Source of the DNA: Chloroflexota bacterium
GTDB lineage: Bacteria; Chloroflexota; Dehalococcoidia; SM23-28-2; RBG-16-64-32
Assembly (NCBI GenBank): GCA_016190405.1
Contig: JACPQO010000256.1
Location: 1 to 8,945, forward strand
Direction of reading: 5' to 3'
DNA: 8,945 nucleotides
The translations under genes and the position numbers were made by a program. The notes under the pieces were generated by a model. It worked only from the letters and a program-made list of their open reading frames with translations. It was not told the DNA's origin and did not search any database. Below, one piece after another: positions 1 to 5,954 of the stretch (its first letter is position 1; every line of letters starts with the position of its first letter).

Positions 1-2
1 CC

Positions 3-10
3 GCTATACT
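3..10 (+). promoter_or_regulatory. Candidate -10 box upstream of the first oxidoreductase
   Basis: GCTATACT contains TATACT at 5-10, a one-mismatch -10 hexamer 65 nt before the ATG at 76. The -35 region would fall outside the window, so this cannot be tested here. The same GCTATA core recurs at 1341 and 8711. Confidence 0.35.
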
Positions 11-75
11 CAAGCCTGCCGTTGCGGCTGCATCGACTCGAAACGGCTCGTAGGCCCGCGACCAGGGGATTAAGC

Positions 76-1314
76 ATGGCCAAGGAACGACTGGGCATAG
101 GCTTCGCCGGCGCCGGCTTCGTCGCCCGCTTCCACATCGAGAGCCTCCTCGCCGTCCGCGACGCCGATGTCGCCGCCGTCACCAGCCCTACCCGCGAGCA
201 CGCCGAGGCCGCCGCTGCCCTGGCCCGCGACCTGGGCCTCGGCGACCCGAAGGTGTACGGCAGCGTCGCCGAGATGGTCGCCGACCCCGCCGTCGACGCC
301 GTCTGGGTCTGCTCCCCCAACGACACCCGCGTCGCCGTCGTCGAGGTGATCGTCGACGCCGTCCGGCGTGGCGCCGATCTCATCGGAGTGGCCTGCGAGA
401 AGCCCCTGGCCCGCAACGTCGCCGAGGCCCGGCGCATGCTCGAGCTCATCGGCGGGACCCCGCTGTTGCACGGCTATCTCGAGAACCAGCTCTTCTCGCC
501 CAGCGTCATGCGCGGCAAGGAGATCATCTGGCGTCGCGCCGTGCCCATCGCCGGGCGGCCCTATCTGGCCCGCGCCGCCGAGGAGCACAGCGGCCCCCAC
601 ATGCCCTGGTTCTGGACCGGCGCCCGCCAGGGCGGCGGCGTCCTCAACGACATGCTCTGCCACAGCTTCGAGGCCGCCCGCTTCCTCCTGGCCGCCCCCG
701 GCGAGCCCCGCGACGCCCTCGCCGTCACCGACGTCAGCGCCCAGATCGCCTCCCTCAAGTGGACACGTCCGGAGTACATCGAGCGGCTGCGCGAGGAGAC
801 CGGCGGCGCCGTGGACTACGCCCGCGCCCCGGCCGAGGACTTCGCCCGCGCTACCGTGCGTCTTCGCACCCCCGAAGGCCTTCCCGTCATCGTCGAGGCC
901 ACCACCTCCTGGGCCTTCGTCGGCCCCGGCCTGCGCCTGCGCATGGAGCTCCTGGGCCCCGAGTACTCCCTGCAGGTCGACACCCTGAACAGCGAGCTGT
1001 CGGTCTTCCTCAGCCGTCGCGTCGCCGGCAGCGAGGGCGAGGACCTGGTGGAGAAGCAGAACGCCGAGCAGGGGCTGATGCCCGTCGTGGCCGACGAAGC
1101 CGCCGCCTACGGCTACGTGGCCGAGAACCGCCACATGGTGCGCGCCTTCCTGGCCGGCCGCCCGCCCGACGAGACCTGGGACGACGGCCTGGCCGTGACC
1201 ACCGTCCTCATGGCCTGCTATCTCTCGGCTGAACAGGGCCGCGCCGTCACCTTCCCGGCCCCGGAGCTGGAGAGCTTCGTCCCGGCGGTCGCGCGGGGGG
1301 AGTGGAGGGGGTAG
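76..1314 (+). CDS. Gfo/Idh/MocA family NAD(P)-dependent oxidoreductase
   Basis: The 412-residue product has the two-domain plan of this family, which oxidises or reduces sugars, inositols or related polyols in the cytoplasm. The N-terminal Rossmann fold carries a dinucleotide loop G12-A-G14-F-V-A17. The E108-K109-P110 motif places the catalytic lysine at 109. The C-terminal domain has G-G-G-V-L-N-D192-M-L-C-H196, which matches the family's D-x-x-x-H active-site pair. The ATG at 76 is preferred over the in-frame TTG at 22 because AGGGGA lies at 64-69 with normal spacing, and because the Rossmann strand begins a few residues after it. The protein is somewhat longer than the usual 330-390 residues, with an insert between about 225 and 265. 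Substrate is not predictable. It is an isolated gene here, followed by a defence-type insert on the same strand. It is a distant paralogue of the minus-strand gene at 4007-5053. Confidence 0.93.
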   Translation: MAKERLGIGFAGAGFVARFHIESLLAVRDADVAAVTSPTREHAEAAAALARDLGLGDPKVYGSVAEMVADPAVDAVWVCSPNDTRVAVVEVIVDAVRRGADLIGVACEKPLARNVAEARRMLELIGGTPLLHGYLENQLFSPSVMRGKEIIWRRAVPIAGRPYLARAAEEHSGPHMPWFWTGARQGGGVLNDMLCHSFEAARFLLAAPGEPRDALAVTDVSAQIASLKWTRPEYIERLREETGGAVDYARAPAEDFARATVRLRTPEGLPVIVEATTSWAFVGPGLRLRMELLGPEYSLQVDTLNSELSVFLSRRVAGSEGEDLVEKQNAEQGLMPVVADEAAAYGYVAENRHMVRAFLAGRPPDETWDDGLAVTTVLMACYLSAEQGRAVTFPAPELESFVPAVARGEWRG

Positions 1315-1342
1315 GACCGCTGCTTGCCACGCCCGCCATCGC

Positions 1343-1348
1343 TATAAT
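1343..1348 (+). promoter_or_regulatory. Consensus -10 box giving a leaderless or near-leaderless methyltransferase mRNA
   Basis: A perfect TATAAT ends 8 nt before the ATG at 1357, so the expected transcription start falls at or next to the start codon. No convincing -35 is seen. TTGCCA at 1324-1329 is only 13 nt away, which is too close. A run of G at 1349-1353 lies too near the ATG to be a normal ribosome-binding site. Confidence 0.55.
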
Positions 1349-1356
1349 GGGGGCTA

Positions 1357-2799
1357 ATGGAAACTAGCGTCATCTACTGCGGCGACAATCTGGAGGTTCT
1401 GCCGAACCACATTCCCGACCAATCGGTGGACCTGATCTACATCGACCCACCGTTCAACAGCAACCGGAAGTATGAGGTGTTCTGGGGCGAGGCAGTGGAA
1501 CGGAGGGCGTTCGAAGACCGTTACGGCGACGCGATGGCCTACCTGAAGTGGATGCGGCCGAGGCTCCGCCAATTGTACCGCGTACTGTCAGCGAAGGGCA
1601 GCTTCTACGTCCACTGCGACTGGCATGTCAGCCACTATCTGAAGGCAGAGCTTGACCGTCTCTTCGGTTTCAACAATTTCCAGAACGAAATTGTGTGGCC
1701 TCGGACGAACGCACACAGCGACGCGAAGCGCTTTGGGCGAATTCATGATGTAATTCTGTTCTACACGAAGAGCCCAAAGTTTACGTTCAACCGCCAATAC
1801 ACCCGCTATACCGCGGAGCAAATCAAAGAGCATTACTGCCATACTGAGCCCGAAACGGGGAGGCCGTACCGGCTGACCGATCTAAGCGCAGCCAAGCCAG
1901 GCGGCGACGTCGAGTACGAGTGGAAAGGGGTGAAGCCTCCAAAGGGTCGTTACTGGGCTTACTCCAGAGCGAACATGGAAAAGTTCGAGGCGGAGGGCCG
2001 TATCTATTACACGAAGAACGGTCGGCCATTCTTGAAACAATACTGGGATGAGATGAAAGAGCGCGGGAATCTGCTCCAAGATGTCTGGACGGACACCCCC
2101 TACAGCCACGGGCGGTCCTTCGCCCGCCTCGGATATCCCACTCAGAAGCCGCTTCCGCTGCTGGAGCGCATCATAGCCGCCAGCTCAAACGAGGGGGACA
2201 TCGTGCTAGATGCGTTCTGCGGCTGCGGAACGACTCTGGAAGCGGCGGCGAAGATGAAGCGGAGGTGGATCGGGATTGACTTCTCCCCGACGGCGTGCCG
2301 GGTGATGTCGGAGCGCCTGGAGAAGCGCCTGGGGCTGAAGGAAGGCCGGGACTTTCAGGTGATGGACCTACCGAAGACTGAGGAAGAGCTGCGGCGCATG
2401 CCGCACTTCGAGTTCCAGAACTGGGCGTGCATTGCGTTAGGCGGTATACCCAGCCGCGTCAAGTCCGCCGACTACGGAATCGACGGGCGCCTGTATCCGG
2501 CGGACGTCGAAAAGCGGTCGGACCGGCAGGAGAAAAAGGGGCAGGCGGACTTCCTGGCGAGCCTCGACAAGTGGTACCCAATCCAGGTGAAGCAGAAGGA
2601 CAGGGCCGGCCGGCCGGATATCGACTCCTTTGAGACCGCGATGATGCGCGACCGGCGGACGAAGGGGTACTTCGTCGCCTTCGGGTTCAGCAAGGACGCC
2701 GAGGCGGAGATCAAGCGGGCGGAGCGCGAACACGGTCTGGAGATCATCCAGGTGACCGTGGGCGAGCTGCTGGAGTTCGAGCGGAAGGTGGGCGTGTAG
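1357..2799 (+). CDS. DNA (adenine/cytosine-N4) methyltransferase fused to an Mrr-like nuclease domain
   Basis: The 480-residue protein begins with a beta-class amino-methyltransferase arrangement. Catalytic motif IV D30-P-P-F33 comes first, and the AdoMet-binding motif D285-A-F-C-G-C-G-T-T293 comes after it, followed by a W-I-G-I-D-F strand. Between them lies a long central part likely to hold target recognition. Residues about 350-470 form a second domain: F353-Q-N-W-A, then G374-I-D376-G, then I-Q410-V-K412-Q. This is the D...Q-x-K form of the PD-(D/E)xK nuclease core seen in Mrr-type restriction enzymes. The likely role is DNA modification, possibly with cleavage by the same chain, as in type IIG-like enzymes. 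Whether the nuclease half is active is inference. The DUF4238 gene starts 3 nt after the stop, so the two are probably co-transcribed. Codon use is less GC-rich than in the flanking genes, which suggests transfer. Target sequence and base are unknown. Confidence 0.9.
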   Translation: METSVIYCGDNLEVLPNHIPDQSVDLIYIDPPFNSNRKYEVFWGEAVERRAFEDRYGDAMAYLKWMRPRLRQLYRVLSAKGSFYVHCDWHVSHYLKAELDRLFGFNNFQNEIVWPRTNAHSDAKRFGRIHDVILFYTKSPKFTFNRQYTRYTAEQIKEHYCHTEPETGRPYRLTDLSAAKPGGDVEYEWKGVKPPKGRYWAYSRANMEKFEAEGRIYYTKNGRPFLKQYWDEMKERGNLLQDVWTDTPYSHGRSFARLGYPTQKPLPLLERIIAASSNEGDIVLDAFCGCGTTLEAAAKMKRRWIGIDFSPTACRVMSERLEKRLGLKEGRDFQVMDLPKTEEELRRMPHFEFQNWACIALGGIPSRVKSADYGIDGRLYPADVEKRSDRQEKKGQADFLASLDKWYPIQVKQKDRAGRPDIDSFETAMMRDRRTKGYFVAFGFSKDAEAEIKRAEREHGLEIIQVTVGELLEFERKVGV

Positions 2800-2802
2800 C
2801 GA

Positions 2803-3747
2803 GTGGCGGCGCAAACGCAGGCCCAGCCGAAGCGACATCACTTCGTTCCCAAGTTCTACCTTCGCCACTTCGCTGACAATAAGCGGCGCGTCCGGATGTA
2901 CACGCGCGGACATAAGAGGAAGCCCATCATAGTCTCAGTGAGTAATGCGGCGGTGGAGTCTGGCCTCTACACCGTACTTGAGGAGTCGGGCGATGAGTCG
3001 CAGAAGGTTGAAGGTCTGCTGTCGCTGATTGAAGGCCAGGCAAAGTCCGCCATTGACAGGATATTGAAGGGGCGATTCCCTCCTGATCTTGAAGACCGCA
3101 GCGCGCTGGCGCTGTTCATGGCGCTTCAAATGCTGCGGACCCCTGAACAGCACCGTCAGTACGAGGCGATGGTGGACTACACGCAGAAGGTTTTGCTGGA
3201 GGGCTGGACGCCTGAGTACGCACGAGAGCGGCTGGAGCAGGCCAGCATGGAGCCGACGCATGAGGCCGTGGCCCAGATTATGGATGTGGTAGAGAATCCT
3301 GATAAGTACAGATTCGTGCCCCACAAGAACGAGCAGATCAGAATCATGCTGAGCGTCGCCACGAATATTGCGCCGGTGATTGCCGCACGCAGTTGGCTTC
3401 TGGGCCAATGCAAGACCGCGAGCTTCATTACAAGCGATCACCCAGTCGTTTGGTGGAGCGAACCAACTGAGATGAGTCGGTACGTGGGCACCGGTGTGGG
3501 GAACGCGCAGGAAGTGCATTTCCCGCTGGACAGGCACCACGCGCTTATGCTTGCCTTGCCCGGGTCGCTGCCCGAGCTAGTGATGGCCGCAGCGGCGGAC
3601 AACGTGCTATTCGTCAATTGGCTTGTCGCGGAGTACTCCTACAGATGGATATATCAGCACCCCGACGATGAGCCTTTGGATTTTCTAATCCCTAAGATGC
3701 CGAAGCCGTTGATGGAGATCAACGGCAAGCCAGTCTTCGACAGGTGA
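2803..3747 (+). CDS. DUF4238 domain-containing protein
   Basis: The 314-residue product has the DUF4238 signature near its N-terminus, H12-H-F-V-P-K-F-Y-L-R-H-F23. A later S-F-I-T-S-D212-H213-P-V motif is also typical, and F-P-L-D-R-H-H-A-L-M-L-A-L-P lies around 242-255. No signal peptide or membrane segment is visible, so it should be cytosolic. The start is GTG, 3 nt after the methyltransferase stop. GGAAGGTGGG at 2783-2792 is the likely ribosome-binding site, and the close spacing suggests translational coupling. The molecular function of DUF4238 is unknown to me. Conserved His/Asp residues would suit a metal or catalytic site, but this is only inference. Its position in a low-GC pair with a methyltransferase-nuclease suggests an accessory role in DNA restriction or phage defence. 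The remnant of another restriction-modification enzyme follows directly. Confidence 0.85.
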   Translation: MAAQTQAQPKRHHFVPKFYLRHFADNKRRVRMYTRGHKRKPIIVSVSNAAVESGLYTVLEESGDESQKVEGLLSLIEGQAKSAIDRILKGRFPPDLEDRSALALFMALQMLRTPEQHRQYEAMVDYTQKVLLEGWTPEYARERLEQASMEPTHEAVAQIMDVVENPDKYRFVPHKNEQIRIMLSVATNIAPVIAARSWLLGQCKTASFITSDHPVVWWSEPTEMSRYVGTGVGNAQEVHFPLDRHHALMLALPGSLPELVMAAAADNVLFVNWLVAEYSYRWIYQHPDDEPLDFLIPKMPKPLMEINGKPVFDR

Positions 3748-3954
3748 TATTCGAGCTGCCCATCCCCTAGTTGCGATCCGGCAAACGCACTCCACCAGCA
3801 CCTCGCCGCCAAGGGCGCCGTCCGCGACAGCGAGCGCGAGGTCATCGAGCGCGAGATCGCCCACACCGACCGCCAGATCGATGACCTCGTCTATGACCTC
3901 TACGGCCTCACCGCCAAAGAGCGCGCCCTCATAGAATCAGAAGTCCGCCGCTAA
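3748..3954 (+). pseudogene. Orphan C-terminal tail of an Eco57I/type IIG-like restriction-modification enzyme
   Basis: One frame is open from just after the DUF4238 stop to the TAA at 3952-3954, but it has no plausible start codon or ribosome-binding site. Its last part reads I-E-R-E-I-A-H-T-D-R-Q-I-D-D-L-V-Y-D-L-Y-G-L-T, then A-K-E-R-A-L-I-E-S. This is the very conserved C-terminal end of Eco57I-like and related type IIG methyltransferase-endonucleases (T-D-x-x-I-D-x-L-V-Y-x-L-Y-G-L-T). Such enzymes usually exceed 900 residues, and only about 55 recognisable residues remain, from about 3781. The segment is GC-rich like the host genome, unlike the insert before it. I infer that an older restriction-modification gene was deleted or replaced when the present pair arrived. 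Homology to this family is quite sure, and loss of function nearly certain. Confidence 0.8.
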
Positions 3955-3959
3955 CCGGC

Positions 3960-4001
3960 CCTCCAACCTCCAACCTCCTACCTCCTGCCTCCTACCTCCT
4001 G
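3960..4001. repeat. Six tandem copies of a 7-bp unit, CCTCC(A/T)N
   Basis: The copies are CCTCCAA, CCTCCAA, CCTCCTA, CCTCCTG, CCTCCTA and CCTCCTG, in perfect 7-bp register. Read on the minus strand each is (C/T)(A/T)GGAGG, so four of the six copies contain AGGAGG. The array fills the space between the type IIG remnant and the stop of the minus-strand oxidoreductase. The changes at the last two positions look like heptad slippage with drift. Confidence 0.9.
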
Positions 4002-4006
4002 CCGCC

Positions 4007-5053
4007 CTACTCCTCCACCTCCACCTCGCGGCCCTCCGCCGCCGAGCGGTAGGCCCCGTTCAGGATGCGCTGCACGTTCAGCGTCTCCTCCTCCTTCACC
4101 GGCGCCTCCCGCTCGCCGCGGACGGCGCGCAGGAAGGCGCGCACCTCCGCCTCGTAGCCGTTGGCCGGCGGCAGGTCCTTGAACTCCTCGCTGGCCAGCA
4201 CACCGTTGCGCAGGTGGAACAGCGCCGGCGGGTTCGTCGTCACGCCGCCTTCCGTCCCCAGCACCAGCGAGTTGAAATACTGCAACTCGCGGATGTGGGC
4301 CGCCCACGACGACCGCAGCACCAGGTCCGCCCCGTTGTCGAACCGCACGAAGGCGATGGCGAAGTCCTCCACGTCGAACCTCTCGGGGTCCCAGGCGTTG
4401 CGCAGGATGGCCGCGATCTCCGGCCGCCGCCCGAACCGCTGCTGCGTCACCGCCGACACCCGCACCGGCCGCGGGTTCCCCATCAGCCACACCGTCTGGT
4501 CCAGGATGTGCACCCCGATATCGAACAGCGCGCCACCCGCCGAGGCCGACTTCTGGTGGAACGCGCCCCAGGTGGGGATGCCCAGCCGGCGCATGGCGCT
4601 GGCCTCCCCGTGGTAGATCTCGCCCAGGGCCCCGTCCTCCACCACCCGCCGTATCGCCCGGGCTTCCGCCGTGAAGCGGAAGAACTGCGCCGCCATCAGC
4701 ACCCGGCCCGCCTTCCGCGCGGCGTCGAACATCTCGTGGGCCTCGGCCACGCTGGTGGCCAGCGGCTTCTCGCACAGCACGTGCGCCCCCGCTTCCAGAG
4801 CCGCGATCGTTATGTCGCGGTGCAGGGCGTTGGCCACGCACACGCTGGCCACGTCCGGGCGCTCCTTCTCGATCATCTCCCGCCAGTCGGCGTACACCCG
4901 CGGGATGCCGTACTGGTCGGCCAGGGACTGGGCCCGCTCCGGGATCAGGTCGCAGATGGCGGCCACCGGCTCGTCGTTGCCCTTGTAGCCCGGCAGGTGG
5001 ACGATGCGGGCCGCGAACCCCGCGCCGATGATCACGATCTTCAGGTCAGACAC
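4007..5053 (-). CDS. Gfo/Idh/MocA family oxidoreductase, last gene of the sugar cluster
   Basis: The 348-residue product is a canonical family member. It has a Rossmann loop G10-A-G12-F-A-A, catalytic E95-K96-P97, and G-G-A-L-F-D178-I-G-V-H182-I-L-D for the substrate site. It should oxidise or reduce a sugar or sugar derivative with NAD(P) in the cytoplasm. GTG at 5053 is chosen over the upstream ATG at 5113 because AGAGGAGG (5063-5070) lies 9 nt before it. The upstream extension would also run through a palindromic repeat and place 20 unrelated residues before the Rossmann strand. It lies downstream of a DUF1080 protein and a TIM-barrel isomerase on the same strand. In that setting it is a candidate 3-dehydrogenase supplying or regenerating a 3-keto-sugar. 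The exact substrate is not readable from sequence. Confidence 0.93.
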   Translation of the reverse strand: MSDLKIVIIGAGFAARIVHLPGYKGNDEPVAAICDLIPERAQSLADQYGIPRVYADWREMIEKERPDVASVCVANALHRDITIAALEAGAHVLCEKPLATSVAEAHEMFDAARKAGRVLMAAQFFRFTAEARAIRRVVEDGALGEIYHGEASAMRRLGIPTWGAFHQKSASAGGALFDIGVHILDQTVWLMGNPRPVRVSAVTQQRFGRRPEIAAILRNAWDPERFDVEDFAIAFVRFDNGADLVLRSSWAAHIRELQYFNSLVLGTEGGVTTNPPALFHLRNGVLASEEFKDLPPANGYEAEVRAFLRAVRGEREAPVKEEETLNVQRILNGAYRSAAEGREVEVEE

Positions 5054-5074
5054 GGACCCTGGCCTCCTCTTAGT

Positions 5075-5094
5075 CTGCGGGTTGAAACCCGCAG
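5075..5094. repeat. Short palindrome (9-bp stem, 2-nt loop)
   Basis: CTGCGGGTT and AACCCGCAG are perfect complements around GA. It lies just upstream of the ribosome-binding site of the Gfo/Idh gene. Its CTGCGGG core is shared with the larger palindrome at 5108-5145, so the two look like members of one REP-like family. Confidence 0.85.
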
Positions 5095-5107
5095 CTTCCC
5101 GATTCGT

Positions 5108-5145
5108 ACTCACAAGCTGCGGGATTCATCCCGCAGCTTGTGAGT
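5108..5145. repeat. Long perfect palindrome (18-bp stem, 2-nt loop), REP-like
   Basis: ACTCACAAGCTGCGGGAT (5108-5125) and ATCCCGCAGCTTGTGAGT (5128-5145) are fully complementary around TC. It lies 12 nt past the isomerase stop and before the next gene of the same strand. A run of T follows at 5145-5149, but on the plus strand, where no gene is transcribed. On the transcribed minus strand no U-run follows, so it is more likely an mRNA-stabilising or attenuating hairpin, or a mobile REP-type element, than a simple terminator. Confidence 0.9.
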
Positions 5146-5156
5146 TTTTCAACAGC

Positions 5157-5954
5157 CTAGATCAACCGCTCCAGCTGCGCCTTCGCCGACTGGATGCCAT
5201 CTCGCTCCGGCAGCCGCTCCCCCTCGAACTCGATGCCGACGAAGCCCCGGTACCCGGCCGCCTTCACGATCTCCAGCATGCGCGCGAAGTCGATGGCCGT
5301 CTCCCGCCCGTCGGGGCCGAAGTCGTAGCACTTGGCGCTGACGGCTTTGGCGAAGGGCATCAGCTTGGCCACCGATTCGTAGCGATCCACGCCCGGCGCG
5401 AAGTTACCGAAGTCCGGCAGCGTGCCCAGCCGCGGGCTGCCCACCAGCTCGATGAGCGACACCAGCCAGTCGGCGTCCGACGACAGCCCGCCGTGGTTCT
5501 CGATCATGAGGTCGACGCCGCTGCCGTCGGCGTACTCCAGCAGCGCTCCGAACGCCTCCGCCGCCCGCTCCCGCATGGCGGCGGGGTCGCTCTCGTCCCC
5601 GCGGACGTTGCAGCGGATGCCGTGGCAGCCCAGCACGGCGGCGATGTCCACCCACTTGCGGTGGTTGCGCGCGGCCTGGAGCCGCTTCTCGCGATCCGGG
5701 TGGCCCATGTCACCCTCCAGGTCGCACATGATGAGCAGCAGCTCGATCCCCAGTTCCTCGGCCCGTCTTCGCAGGTGGCGCAGGTAGGCGTACTGCGGCG
5801 AGGGGAAGAAGGTGTTCACCATCTCGAAGCCCGCGATCCCCATCTCGCCGCAGGCCTCCAGCATCCCCATCTGGTCCAGCTCGCGGGCGAAGAACGCCCG
5901 GTGCAGCGACCAGGCCGCCAGCGAGACCTTGAGCCCGCCGACCGCCGCCGTCAC
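5157..5954 (-). CDS. Sugar phosphate isomerase/epimerase-like TIM-barrel protein
   Basis: The 265-residue product belongs to the AP-endonuclease-2-like (xylose isomerase-type) TIM-barrel family, which includes hydroxypyruvate isomerase, inosose dehydratase and several sugar epimerases and hydratases. Visible strand-end motifs are G-F-E44, M-I-E152-N-H-G-G, L-P-D181-F-G-N and G-I-E242-F-E-G. The acidic residues at 152, 181 and 242 are the expected ligands of a divalent metal. The position often held by His in this family reads A-K208-C-Y-D-F. The GTG at 5954 overlaps the stop of the DUF1080 gene (GTGA, 4 nt), which indicates translational coupling. The homologous barrel begins within 10 residues of it, and the upstream part of the open frame is an out-of-frame reading of the DUF1080 gene. 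In this cluster a role as hydratase or isomerase of a keto-sugar intermediate is plausible. Specific chemistry is not assigned. Confidence 0.9.
   Translation of the reverse strand: MTAAVGGLKVSLAAWSLHRAFFARELDQMGMLEACGEMGIAGFEMVNTFFPSPQYAYLRHLRRRAEELGIELLLIMCDLEGDMGHPDREKRLQAARNHRKWVDIAAVLGCHGIRCNVRGDESDPAAMRERAAEAFGALLEYADGSGVDLMIENHGGLSSDADWLVSLIELVGSPRLGTLPDFGNFAPGVDRYESVAKLMPFAKAVSAKCYDFGPDGRETAIDFARMLEIVKAAGYRGFVGIEFEGERLPERDGIQSAKAQLERLI

Larger units (their letters stand above)
1357..3747 (+). other. Low-GC two-gene defence-type insert
   Basis: The methyltransferase-nuclease and DUF4238 genes use many A/T-ending and rare codons (AGA, ATA, CTA, TTG), unlike the strongly G/C-ending genes on both sides. 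The composition change falls near 1320 on the left and near 3770 on the right. No transposase, integrase, terminal inverted repeat or target-site duplication is visible, so the means of acquisition is unknown. Confidence 0.55.

Noticed and set aside
70..1134. Long minus-strand ORF (354 codons) opposite the first oxidoreductase
   Set aside because: Its translation is Gly/Ala/Val/Asp-rich without any family motif, as expected for the antisense of a GC-rich gene. The plus strand carries clear Gfo/Idh motifs.
3745..3954. UGA read-through joining DUF4238 to the downstream open frame as a second selenoprotein
   Set aside because: The codon is not at a Cys position. The DUF4238 protein is complete before it, the downstream part belongs to an unrelated enzyme family, and composition changes there. 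Being in the same frame is a 1-in-3 coincidence.
3960..4001. CRISPR-like array
   Set aside because: The units are 7 bp with no spacers, and there are no cas genes. It is a simple tandem repeat.
4214..5143. Long plus-strand ORF (309 codons) opposite the second oxidoreductase
   Set aside because: Its translation is Arg/His/Pro-rich and low in complexity. It is a shadow of the minus-strand gene, which has a ribosome-binding site and conserved motifs.
5108..5149. Rho-independent terminator on the plus strand (hairpin plus T-run)
   Set aside because: No plus-strand gene ends near here. The related palindrome next to it has no T-run. A REP-like repeat explains both better.
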